From the NCBI GenBank assembly GCA_947259315.1, contig CAMYLR010000008.1, positions 1 to 64,000 on the forward strand: a stretch of 64,000 nucleotides of DNA, written 5' to 3'. Source of the stretch: an uncultured Gemmatimonadales bacterium. GTDB lineage: Bacteria > Gemmatimonadota > Gemmatimonadetes > JACCXV01 > JAHWKZ01. The notes under the pieces are model-generated. The model worked only from the letters and a program-made list of their open reading frames with translations. It ran no database searches and had not been told where the DNA came from. This document shows, piece after piece, positions 18,621 through 26,324 of this stretch (positions are counted from its first letter, which is position 1; each line of letters starts with the position of its first letter). A program made the position numbers and the translations under genes.

Positions 18621-18815
18621 CTATGACGAAAGCAACCGTCTGATTCGAGCCGTATCCTCCTTGCTCACCAGGCTCGACTTCCTCAGCTGCCGCTTCCGTT
18701 TTCTCGATTTCTTCGTGAGGATATGGCGCAGGTGACCCTGTTTTCTCTTGATCTTGCCCTTGGCGGTCTTGCGAAATCTCTTCGCTGCCCCGCGATTTGA
18801 CTTCATCTTTGGCAT
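18621..18815 (-). CDS. rpmI: 50S ribosomal protein L35
   Basis: A 64-residue basic protein with the family signature [15 protein letters not shown] at the N-terminus, followed by a lysine/arginine-rich body. It stands between infC (21 nt upstream) and rplT (9 nt downstream), the usual arrangement. Confidence 0.96.
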   Translation of the reverse strand: MPKMKSNRGAAKRFRKTAKGKIKRKQGHLRHILTKKSRKRKRQLRKSSLVSKEDTARIRRLLSS

Positions 18816-18836
18816 ATATGCCTCCCCTTGCGAGGC

Positions 18837-19373
18837 TCAGTTCTTTGTATCTGAAGTGCTCTTGGTGTTGGGCGCCAGAATCATGAACATGTTTCGTCCC
18901 TCGAGACGAGCCCGTTGTTCGACAATGGCCAAATCCCCGATCTCCTCAACGACATCGTTCAGAACCTCCCTGCCGTTCTCGGTATGGGCCATCTCTCGAC
19001 CTCGAAACATGATCGTGACCTTTACCTTGTTGCGATCATCGAGGAAGCGCTTGATGTGGCGAGTCTTAAACTCGAAATCGTGCTCCTCGATGTTGGGCCG
19101 CATCTTGATCTCTTTCATCTGGGTGACGTGCTGTTTCTTGCGCGCCTCCCGTTCGGCCTTTGCCTGTTCGTACTTGTAACGTCCGTAGTCCATGATCCGG
19201 CAGACCGGTGGCCTTGCGTTGGGGGCCACTTCTACCAAATCCAGGCCTTGGGCGCGAGCTGCCTCCTGTGCCTCCTCGATCGGAACCACCCCGACCTGCT
19301 CACCATCTTGATCGATGAGCCGGATCGGTGAAAAACGGATCTGCTGGTTGATCCGCGGCTCGCTATTGCTGAT
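18837..19373 (-). CDS. infC: Translation initiation factor IF-3, AUC start
   Basis: A 178-residue IF-3, which keeps 30S subunits free and proofreads the start codon. The frame is open upstream of the first GTG (19289) and encodes the usual N-terminus SNSEPRINQQIRFSPIRLID, so the short form would miss part of the N-domain. The best start is ATC at 19371-19373: it lies 5 nt after a perfect AAGGAGG (19379-19385) and gives the normal family length. Rare AUU, AUC or AUA starts are the known hallmark of infC, letting IF-3 repress its own translation. Other landmarks are NARPPVCRIMDYGRYKYE and the C-domain KVKVTIMFRGREMAH. Confidence 0.93.
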   Translation of the reverse strand: MSNSEPRINQQIRFSPIRLIDQDGEQVGVVPIEEAQEAARAQGLDLVEVAPNARPPVCRIMDYGRYKYEQAKAEREARKKQHVTQMKEIKMRPNIEEHDFEFKTRHIKRFLDDRNKVKVTIMFRGREMAHTENGREVLNDVVEEIGDLAIVEQRARLEGRNMFMILAPNTKSTSDTKN

Positions 19374-19378
19374 GTGAA

Positions 19379-19385
19379 CCTCCTT
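19379..19385 (-). promoter_or_regulatory. Strong Shine-Dalgarno of infC that fixes the AUC start
   Basis: On the minus strand this reads AAGGAGG, followed by 5 nt and then ATC. No ATG, GTG or TTG in the IF-3 frame lies at a comparable distance, so this site decides the start codon. Confidence 0.85.
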
Positions 19386-19609
19386 CCGTTGGCGACGAGT
19401 GAACGCTCGCCAGGTTTATCGCTCGGGAACGCAAAGGCGGACTGCCTGTCCACACAGGAGCCCGCCCACACAAAACACCGCGCCGACCATTGCCTACGGG
19501 CGGGTCGGCGTCGCGTTCCCTTACCTGCGAACAGCCAGCGGCGTTCGTCAGGCGAGAAGCCGTGGGCTTCTGCTTCTTTGTAGAACAGCCCCGGCCATAT
19601 TGCCGAGGC
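19386..19609 (-). other. Structured 5' leader of the infC operon
   Basis: About 220 nt of leader separate the predicted promoter from infC and hold no convincing gene. Two clear inverted repeats can fold in the RNA: 19555-19571 (7-bp perfect stem, 3-nt loop) and 19436-19466 (outer 5-bp stem 19436-19440/19462-19466 and inner 5-bp stem 19445-19449/19454-19458). Neither is followed by a run of U, so they are not ordinary terminators. In other bacteria this leader region regulates the operon by L20 binding or attenuation; a similar role here is inferred. Confidence 0.5.
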
Positions 19610-19615
19610 ACATGA

Positions 19616-19644
19616 ATCTTACTCGATCGGTGGGGGTCCGTCAA
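19616..19644 (-). promoter_or_regulatory. Sigma-70-type promoter of the infC operon
   Basis: Minus-strand -35 TTGACG at 19639-19644 and -10 TAAGAT at 19616-19621, separated by exactly 17 nt. The -35 box overlaps the end of the wecB gene. Transcription would start near 19609 and read into infC and the long gene run after it. Confidence 0.65.
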
Positions 19645-20798
19645 ACGTGTAGACGGCTCCTTGGCTCAGTCGTCTCGGCCATCTCGGGACCTTCCCAGTC
19701 GGCTGGACGGGAGCCCAGACCGAGACGCCAGGCAACCGCCCGGGCGATTCGCGCCGAGGCCTGCCCATCACCGTACGGGTTCATCGACAACGGCGTTCGA
19801 CCGTCCGATTCGCGGCCGGCGCTCAGAGCGATCGACATCGTCTCCAGCAACTCGTCGCTATCCGTTCCCACTAGACGAAGCGTACCCTGTTCGATCCCCT
19901 CCGGTCGCTCGGTCACGTTGCGAACGATCATGACCGGCACGCCGAGTGTGGTCCCTTCCTCCTGCAACCCACCTGAATCGGTAACGATTAGCTGGCTGGC
20001 CTCCATCAACGCGATCATCGAACTGTACTCGAGCGGCTCAAGGAGGAAGACATTCTCCACATCGCTCAACACCGGCCACACGGCCTCGCGAACGATCGGA
20101 TTCAAGTGAACCGGGTAGACAAACGTAACCCCCGGGTTCTGATCTGCGGCGCGGCGAATCACTCCTGCCAGCTCCGCCAAACGAGGCCAATTCTCGCGAC
20201 GATGCAATGTGATCGTGACGTACGGTCCGGGTGGCAGGTTATCGGGCAGCGTGCCTTGCCCGGCCGCGCACAACAGTGCGTCAACGCCGGTCTGACCGGT
20301 AACGAAGATCGACTCCGGACTCTTACCTTCCTGCAGCAAGTTCTCGCGCGCCAATCGGGTTGGTGCGAAATGAAGATCGGCGACAACGGCCGTCAAACAG
20401 CGGTTGACTTCTTCGGGGAACGGTTCGCGCGCGTCATAGCTCCGGAGCCCGGCCTCTACATGACCCACCGGAACCCGCTCGAGGAAGGCCGCCCACGCGA
20501 TAGCGAAGGTCGATAGCGTATCGCCCTGCACCAGAACGTAAGTCGCGCGCATCTCTCTCAAGTGTCGAGCCGCTTCGGGCAAGATCCGCTCGACGAGCTC
20601 GGTGCAGCTCGGGCGGTCGTCGATCACTCCAGCCACGGTGCCGCTCGGCAGGTAGCCCCGCACCGGGTCGCCCTCGTCGAGGGTTACGAGAAGAAGCGGG
20701 TCGATGCCCGCCACTCGCTCCAGGGCACGATAGACCGGCGCCATCTTGATCGCCTCGGGTCGGGTCCCGAAGCTGACTACAACTCTCTTCTGGGACAC
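19641..20798 (-). CDS. wecB: UDP-N-acetylglucosamine 2-epimerase (non-hydrolysing)
   Basis: A 385-residue GT-B-fold epimerase interconverting UDP-GlcNAc and UDP-ManNAc for surface glycans. The N-terminus has SFGTRPEAIKMAPVYRAL, and VGHVEAGLRSYDAREPFPEEVNR near residue 130 is a family signature. TLHRRENW near 205 and TDSGGLQEEGTTLGVPVMIVRNVTERPEG near 280 contain conserved substrate-binding residues. It lies upstream of the infC promoter in the same direction and is divergent from a membrane glycosyltransferase gene across 96 bp. Confidence 0.94.
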   Translation of the reverse strand: MSQKRVVVSFGTRPEAIKMAPVYRALERVAGIDPLLLVTLDEGDPVRGYLPSGTVAGVIDDRPSCTELVERILPEAARHLREMRATYVLVQGDTLSTFAIAWAAFLERVPVGHVEAGLRSYDAREPFPEEVNRCLTAVVADLHFAPTRLARENLLQEGKSPESIFVTGQTGVDALLCAAGQGTLPDNLPPGPYVTITLHRRENWPRLAELAGVIRRAADQNPGVTFVYPVHLNPIVREAVWPVLSDVENVFLLEPLEYSSMIALMEASQLIVTDSGGLQEEGTTLGVPVMIVRNVTERPEGIEQGTLRLVGTDSDELLETMSIALSAGRESDGRTPLSMNPYGDGQASARIARAVAWRLGLGSRPADWEGPEMAETTEPRSRLHV

Positions 20799-20894
20799 GG
20801 TTCTACCTCGGCTCTCGTCTGGGCTTGACCCGGCGATTCATGATTCAGATATCTTCAGTCCTCTGTTGAGCACCCGACCTACGGGGAGAGCCGA

Positions 20895-22439
20895 ATGCCT
20901 ACTGGCCGTAGTACTTATAGCAATAAGCAGGCCATGTCGCCCCAGCAAAATCGGGGCTCTGACCCTACCCGAACACGGTTAGCAGCGCTGCTTGCAATCG
21001 GGGGTGTGACCGCTCTCGGCCTGCTCAATCTCCCGTATCCATTCCACGGAGATCAATCGCTATTCCTTCTGATGGCCGAGCAACTCAACCACGGTGCCGT
21101 GCTGTATCGCGACACCTGGGATGTCAAACAGCCCGGTATCTACGTCTTCTACATCGCAGCCGGGCGGGTCTTCGGATTTAACGAGATCGGCGTCCACCTA
21201 TTCGAGATCGCCTACTGGTGGGTCTTTTCGCTCACGGTCGTAGCTGCGATGCGGAACCGTATCCACACGCCGATCGCGCTTGGCCTGGCGCCGGTGATGA
21301 TTGTTGGAAGCTACTACCTCGGCTCCCGGCCGTCTCACCTGACCCAGGTCGAGGGTCTGGTTGGGTTCCCGCTCTTCCTTGCGACCTGGCTTACCAACTC
21401 GACGTCGAGACACCACTCAGACTTGCGGCTGATCTTAGCCGGCATCGCCGGTGGTGTCGTGTTGATGTTCAAGTTGATGTTGCTCCCGATCGTCGCCGCC
21501 GTCTGGCTCCCGGCTTTGATCAACCGGCAACGGCGTCAAGCGATCCGAACGGTTAGCCTGCTCTTGATCGGAGTCGGCATCATCGTACTCCCCTTCATGG
21601 CGTACATCGTACTCCACGACATCGTCGAGCTCGTAGCGTGGACCACGTTCGTGTTCCCCCTCGAGGCGGTCGGTGTAAACGAACGTTCGCTATACCGGTT
21701 TGTGCGCTCCACGGGCTGGTTCGGGATCTTCTTTTTCACACCGCTAGTTCTTGCGGGCATGCGGCTCTTTGCGTTTCGATCTCGACCCGATCGGATCACG
21801 ATCGCGTTACTGGCTTGGATCATGGCAGCGGCTGTCGTGACTGTGCTCCAGCTTTGGTGGTCGTATCACTTCCTCATTTTCGCGGTTCCTGTCGGGCTTC
21901 TCGCAGCTGAGGGCCTGGACAGGCTCGCGATGGATTGGAGAAATCGAGGGCGGTGGTCTTGGATCCTGATCTTGATCCTCCTGGCCGGGCCGACGGCTAG
22001 CGCGATCTACAAGACTCAGCGACTGGTTGAGTATCGCTTTGCGATCACTTCTACCGATCGGGCTGAATTCCAGACATCTCTCGACGCGGGCTACGGAGAG
22101 ACACTCCAAGAGGTTGCTTTTCTCTACGAACCGGAGAGCCAGGCGGGAAGCATCTTCGTGTTCGGAGATCCGCGCTACCAGGCTCTTTCCGGTCGTCGTG
22201 CCGCGATCGCGCTGAACGGATGGTCGCCGGAGTACTGGTCTGCCGAGGTGTGGCAGTGGGCGCTCGATGACCTGGAGGCGACACGCCCAGCTTACATACG
22301 CGTATCGGCATCAGCGGCGCGTCTTATCTCGGAACGCTCGCCGCAGATGGCCGAGTTCCTCGAGCTGCGATACCGGAGGACGCGCGCGAGCCGAAACGGG
22401 GTTTGGTACGAGCACCTATCAACTAGAAGCAGCCCTTGA
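20895..22439 (+). CDS. GT-C-type membrane glycosyltransferase (ArnT/PMT-like)
   Basis: A 514-residue integral membrane protein with about ten hydrophobic segments between residues 25 and 370 and a hydrophilic C-terminal domain of some 130 residues. The first extracytoplasmic loop holds FHGDQSLFLLMAEQLNHG and LYRDTWDVKQPG, the acidic loop pattern of GT-C enzymes that use polyprenyl-phosphate sugars (glycosyltransferase family 39-like). GGGGAG lies 6 nt before ATG 20895. It stands alone on the plus strand between wecB and the glycan operon, and converges with the latter. Donor and acceptor are unknown. Confidence 0.75.
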   Translation: MPTGRSTYSNKQAMSPQQNRGSDPTRTRLAALLAIGGVTALGLLNLPYPFHGDQSLFLLMAEQLNHGAVLYRDTWDVKQPGIYVFYIAAGRVFGFNEIGVHLFEIAYWWVFSLTVVAAMRNRIHTPIALGLAPVMIVGSYYLGSRPSHLTQVEGLVGFPLFLATWLTNSTSRHHSDLRLILAGIAGGVVLMFKLMLLPIVAAVWLPALINRQRRQAIRTVSLLLIGVGIIVLPFMAYIVLHDIVELVAWTTFVFPLEAVGVNERSLYRFVRSTGWFGIFFFTPLVLAGMRLFAFRSRPDRITIALLAWIMAAAVVTVLQLWWSYHFLIFAVPVGLLAAEGLDRLAMDWRNRGRWSWILILILLAGPTASAIYKTQRLVEYRFAITSTDRAEFQTSLDAGYGETLQEVAFLYEPESQAGSIFVFGDPRYQALSGRRAAIALNGWSPEYWSAEVWQWALDDLEATRPAYIRVSASAARLISERSPQMAEFLELRYRRTRASRNGVWYEHLSTRSSP

Positions 22440-22451
22440 CGCGATTTCAGC

Positions 22452-23405
22452 CTAACGAAGTGACCCCACCTGATATGCGACCTCCACGAATTCTACCGCA
22501 GCCAGCGCTCGATCGAGGCGTTCCGGTGCAATCCCACCGCGTACACTCTTCACAAAGCGATCCAGCATACGTCTGAACGCTTCCCCTTTGTCGTAGCCGC
22601 CGCCAAACTCCTCCCACTCGTCCGCATTGCAACGGACCCAACCACCGTCCCAGGCGATCCGGAGCTCGCCATGACTTCCGTGAACGTGGACGTAGTCCAG
22701 AGTCGCACTATTGTAGGCCCAGGAGAGCGCGATTCTCCCTACTGACTCACCTGTCAGGCGAACGATGATCTCCGCGGTTTCCTCCACGCGACCATTGGCG
22801 CTCCCTCGTCCAAGTGCGGCCGCGACCACTCGAGGTTTACAATCCCCCGTCAAGACGGATAAGACGTCATAGGCATGTGGCCCGTTGTCCATGATCACCC
22901 CGCCACCTGATAGCTCAGGTTGGGTGTGCCACGTATCGACCAACGGCAGGCGTGAGCAAAAGGACACCTCGACATGGACCACGGGACCGATCTTGCCGGA
23001 TTCGATCCGGCGGCGAGCCTCCCAAAGATCCTCAACGAACCGGAACTTCGACGACACCATGAGCACCCGTTCTGCACGCTCGGCTTGCGAGATCATCGAC
23101 TGAGCCTCTTCACTGGAGATCGCCAGCGGCTTCTCACACAACACGTGGACACCACTCGTGAGTAGCTCCGTGGCACCCTCCTCGTGCATCACCGGCGGGG
23201 TGCACAGACAGGCTCCATCAGGTGGTGACTCAGCCAGCATCGCTTGAATGCTGTCATAGGCCGACCCGCCATACGTGTCGGCGAACTCCCGGCGCTTCTC
23301 TTCGACCGGATCTACGACCGCGACAAGACTGATGTCACCGCGCTCACTTATCGCCGTGGCGTGAGCGTGCGCGATTCGTCCACACCCAATGATCGCCACG
23401 TTCAT
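22452..23405 (-). CDS. Gfo/Idh/MocA-family oxidoreductase
   Basis: A 317-residue NAD(P)-dependent sugar oxidoreductase. The start at 23405 (MNVAIIGCGRIAHAHA) gives the Rossmann GxGxxA motif at residue 7 and overlaps the upstream GT2 gene by ATGA. The second signature, CEKPLAIS near residue 93, and the C-terminal domain with MDNGPHAYDVLSVLTG are typical. Members in such loci oxidise or reduce nucleotide sugars; together with the nearby DegT aminotransferase it probably makes an amino sugar. Confidence 0.88.
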   Translation of the reverse strand: MNVAIIGCGRIAHAHATAISERGDISLVAVVDPVEEKRREFADTYGGSAYDSIQAMLAESPPDGACLCTPPVMHEEGATELLTSGVHVLCEKPLAISSEEAQSMISQAERAERVLMVSSKFRFVEDLWEARRRIESGKIGPVVHVEVSFCSRLPLVDTWHTQPELSGGGVIMDNGPHAYDVLSVLTGDCKPRVVAAALGRGSANGRVEETAEIIVRLTGESVGRIALSWAYNSATLDYVHVHGSHGELRIAWDGGWVRCNADEWEEFGGGYDKGEAFRRMLDRFVKSVRGGIAPERLDRALAAVEFVEVAYQVGSLR

Positions 23406-24160
23406 GCTCTGGCCTCCGATCGACGTCCCTGAAACACGTAGCGACACACCAACGACAGGTAGCGCAAAACGGTGGGTAAGACCTCCATTTTGCTCTCACT
23501 CGCCTTGTGATCGTAGCGGAGAACGAGTGGGACTTCGTCTGGTCGGGCCCCGTATGCACGCAGCTCGAGCAAGAGCTCCAGCATGCAGGCGAACCCGCTC
23601 TCAGCGACAAAACGCTGGCCGGCAAGACGTGTACCGACGAGCGTTTTTGCTCGATAGGCGCGGAAACCACTCGAATAGTCGCGCACAGGTGGGAACGGCA
23701 AGACCGTTCGCAAGAACCGACTGGCGGCGTGACTCAGCAAGCGTCGATGAGGCGCAACGCCGATCTCAGCGCCTCCGGGTGCGAAGCGAGATGCCACGAC
23801 AACGTCGCTACCCGCACCGATCCGCTCGAGCATGTCGACGATCAAACCGGGATCATGCGAATTGTCACCGTCCATGGTGATCACGACATCGGCATCATCG
23901 ACTGCACGCGTAAGCCCGGCGTCAAGCGCGTCGCCAAGACCTAGGCCCGGCTCCAGCGTCACGATCTCGACCGGCACCCGACCCTGAAACTCGGCCACCC
24001 GGTCCAATGTGCCATCGGTAGAACCGCCATCAACGACGACCACTCGGTATCCATCACGCCGACTTTCCACGAGCGCCAAGATCTTCTGGAACAACGGCTC
24101 GATCGCCTCGCTCTCGTTGAGCACGGGGATCACGATCACGGTCTGATGGGCGACACTCAA
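23402..24160 (-). CDS. Family 2 glycosyltransferase (dolichol-phosphate-mannose synthase-like)
   Basis: A 252-residue soluble GT-A enzyme. IPVLNESEAIEPLFQKIL begins the domain, VVVDGGSTDGT near residue 42 is the nucleotide-binding loop, and MDGDNSHDPGLI near 95 supplies the DxD-like metal site. The RDYSSGFRAYRAKTL and EVPLVLRYDHKASESKM segments are characteristic of DPM1-like enzymes that load a sugar onto polyprenyl phosphate. There are no membrane helices. It is a clear paralogue of the GT2 at 27646-28401. It overlaps the genes on both sides by 4 nt. Confidence 0.85.
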   Translation of the reverse strand: MSVAHQTVIVIPVLNESEAIEPLFQKILALVESRRDGYRVVVVDGGSTDGTLDRVAEFQGRVPVEIVTLEPGLGLGDALDAGLTRAVDDADVVITMDGDNSHDPGLIVDMLERIGAGSDVVVASRFAPGGAEIGVAPHRRLLSHAASRFLRTVLPFPPVRDYSSGFRAYRAKTLVGTRLAGQRFVAESGFACMLELLLELRAYGARPDEVPLVLRYDHKASESKMEVLPTVLRYLSLVCRYVFQGRRSEARA

Positions 24161-25395
24161 CCCGATTCCCCAGTCGGTTGACCGGCGTCGCGAACCAGTC
24201 GGTCTACTGCCTCCGTCATTCGGTCCGCGATAAATGCCGCGTGCGTGTCGTTATGGCGCTCCGTCCACGGCAGAACCAACACGCTCGCCAGACCCGTCTT
24301 ACAGCCGGGGAAATCGTCGATGTCCTCCAGCGGATAGTCGCCGTGCAACGAGTAAGGGTGATCACTCTGCCCGAATGTCACACGCTCTCGAAACTGGCGA
24401 CACATGAACGCTGGGTATCGGATGTAGTTGGGTGTGCTCCAGACACCCAGTGACTTGAGCTCACCCGCCAACGCCGCCGGCCCACCGGGCACGACCTCGG
24501 AATCGATCAGCAGCGGGAAGCGCCAGTAAGTGGCCACTGCGTGGGACGAGACAGGCACCGGCCGCACGCCAGCAACGTCCGCCAGACCACGGCGCAGTAC
24601 GTCAGCTACCCGCACGCGGTTCTCCACCATCGCAGTGAGTTTTCTGACCTGCCCCAGTGCGACCGCACCCTGAAGCTCCGACATCCGATAGTTGAGGCCC
24701 AGGAACTCATGGTCGGCCGCCTCGGAGTCATAGTTCCAACCCTTGTCGGCCCACACCCGCGCGCGTCTCGCCAGCGCTTCCGAGTTCGTGGTCACAAAAC
24801 CGCCTTCGCCGCAGGTGATCTGCTTCGTTTGCTGCAGGCTGAAGGCCGCGATCTGGCCCAAGGTACCGACGTATCGCTCGCGATACTTCGCCAGGTACGA
24901 CTGCGCGGCGTCCTCCAGCACAGGGATGTTTCGCTCGGTCGCCAGCTTCATGATCGGATCCATCTCACAGGGGTTTCCGAACAGGTGCGTGACGATGATC
25001 GCTCGGGTCCGATCCGAAACTCTCTCGGCGACAGTGTTCGCAGTGATGTTGAGTGTCTGCGGATCCACGTCCGCAAATACCGGAATCGCTCCTTGACATA
25101 AGATCGGCGAGATCGCTCCCATGTCGGTAATCGGCGTCGTTATGACCTCTTCGCCGGGACCGACGTCAAGCGCGGCCAGCGCCGTGTGTACCGCCGCCGA
25201 CCCGGACGACACAGCCCGCGCGTGACGTGTACCCAGAAGCGCCGCTATTTCCGTCTCGAACGCTCGGACCTTGGTGCCGTTGGGACCAAAGAGGATCCCG
25301 CTCTCGAGCACCTCGAGCAGCAGCGCTCGTTCCTCGGAACCAAAACTCCGACCGCTCGCGTCGCGCTCGCTAGGCAGTACGATCCCGGTGCTCAT
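24157..25395 (-). CDS. DegT/DnrJ/EryC1/StrS-family aminotransferase
   Basis: A 412-residue PLP-dependent sugar aminotransferase. The start at 25395 (MSTGIVLPSE) overlaps the deacetylase gene by ATGA; the open frame to 25542 is not needed. The PLP lysine is in SLQQTKQITCGEGGF near residue 200, the cofactor aspartate in VLEDAAQSY near 170 and the phosphate-binding SSGSAAVHTAL near 70. LNYRMSELQGAVALGQ is also family-typical. It transfers an amino group to a keto-sugar nucleotide, fitting the oxidoreductase two genes downstream. A family member acting as a sugar dehydratase is less likely because the lysine is present. Confidence 0.9.
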   Translation of the reverse strand: MSTGIVLPSERDASGRSFGSEERALLLEVLESGILFGPNGTKVRAFETEIAALLGTRHARAVSSGSAAVHTALAALDVGPGEEVITTPITDMGAISPILCQGAIPVFADVDPQTLNITANTVAERVSDRTRAIIVTHLFGNPCEMDPIMKLATERNIPVLEDAAQSYLAKYRERYVGTLGQIAAFSLQQTKQITCGEGGFVTTNSEALARRARVWADKGWNYDSEAADHEFLGLNYRMSELQGAVALGQVRKLTAMVENRVRVADVLRRGLADVAGVRPVPVSSHAVATYWRFPLLIDSEVVPGGPAALAGELKSLGVWSTPNYIRYPAFMCRQFRERVTFGQSDHPYSLHGDYPLEDIDDFPGCKTGLASVLVLPWTERHNDTHAAFIADRMTEAVDRLVRDAGQPTGESG

Positions 25396-26324
25396 ACGCG
25401 CTCGACCGACGGTTGATCGGTGGCCTGCAGCCGGGCCCCAAAAGATGCGTCGACCAACTCGTTCAAGGGGGACACGGCGCCACGGCGACCAAGCGCCCGA
25501 ACTTCTTTCGCCAACAACTCTAGCTTTTTGTCGAGACTCCACTTCATGCCTGGGTGACGCGCGATACGCGGGTCGAGCCCATCCTCCTGGAGCCCGAGAA
25601 CATCAACTGCATGGAGCTGGTACCAAACCCATTTGCGACGCGTGTGTGCGAGCGCCCGAATGATTCCAAACGCGAGGTTGGGCAGTGCGAATCGCAACGT
25701 GTGGTAGTATGGCAATCGTAACAAGGGGGTTGTGCACATTGGGACCTCGGCGATCGGTTGTCCGTCGGCCAGCTCGACGCGGGGTCGCGTCGACCCGAGT
25801 GCGGAGCGCCACGAAATCTGCTGTACGCGGTCGCGTTCAGAGACACTGCGCCTGGCGACGGCGATTCTCAGTAGTGGCTGAAGGATCGATGGATACGTGG
25901 AACTGTCGTATTGATACCCGGCCTTTGCGAGCTCACTTAGCAGCGCTTGATTGCCATCCCAGCTCGGCGCCCGAAAACCCCTGATCTGACGCCCGGCTAA
26001 CCCCTCCAGCAGCAACTTTGACCCGCGGACTTCGAGCCTGAGCTCCAGTGGCGTGAGCTGTGCGAAAGGCAACCGGTGCGTCATCGAGTGACTGGCCACC
26101 TCGTGGCCCCGCGAAACAATGCGGCTCACGACCTCGGGATGATGGCGAGCTTCATCCCCGATCAGGAAGAACGTCGCCCGGGCCTTGAGCGAGTCGAGGA
26201 TGTTCATGATCCGCGGCACCGCCGCACGGTACGCGGCTCCATCGTCTGCCGGACGATCGAAACCGTAGCCCTCGAGATGACTGGCGACCGAATCGACATC
26301 GATAGACAACCCCACAAGCTTCAT
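25392..26324 (-). CDS. Polysaccharide deacetylase (NodB homology)
   Basis: A 310-residue carbohydrate esterase of family 4 type. Motif 1 (SIDVDSVA) gives the metal-binding aspartates, motif 2 (HEVASHSMTHRLPF near residue 85) the histidine pair, and motif 3 (RGFRAPSWD near 125) the arginine. No signal peptide is visible, as in the cytoplasmic deacetylases of exopolysaccharide loci. Start ATG 26324 overlaps the FAD enzyme gene by 4 nt. It probably removes an N-acetyl group from a lipid-linked or nucleotide-linked glycan precursor. Confidence 0.87.
   Translation of the reverse strand: MKLVGLSIDVDSVASHLEGYGFDRPADDGAAYRAAVPRIMNILDSLKARATFFLIGDEARHHPEVVSRIVSRGHEVASHSMTHRLPFAQLTPLELRLEVRGSKLLLEGLAGRQIRGFRAPSWDGNQALLSELAKAGYQYDSSTYPSILQPLLRIAVARRSVSERDRVQQISWRSALGSTRPRVELADGQPIAEVPMCTTPLLRLPYYHTLRFALPNLAFGIIRALAHTRRKWVWYQLHAVDVLGLQEDGLDPRIARHPGMKWSLDKKLELLAKEVRALGRRGAVSPLNELVDASFGARLQATDQPSVERV

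Noticed and set aside
19545-19613. Short leader peptide (ATG 19613) before infC
   Set aside because: Its ATG lies about at or before the predicted transcription start and has no Shine-Dalgarno.
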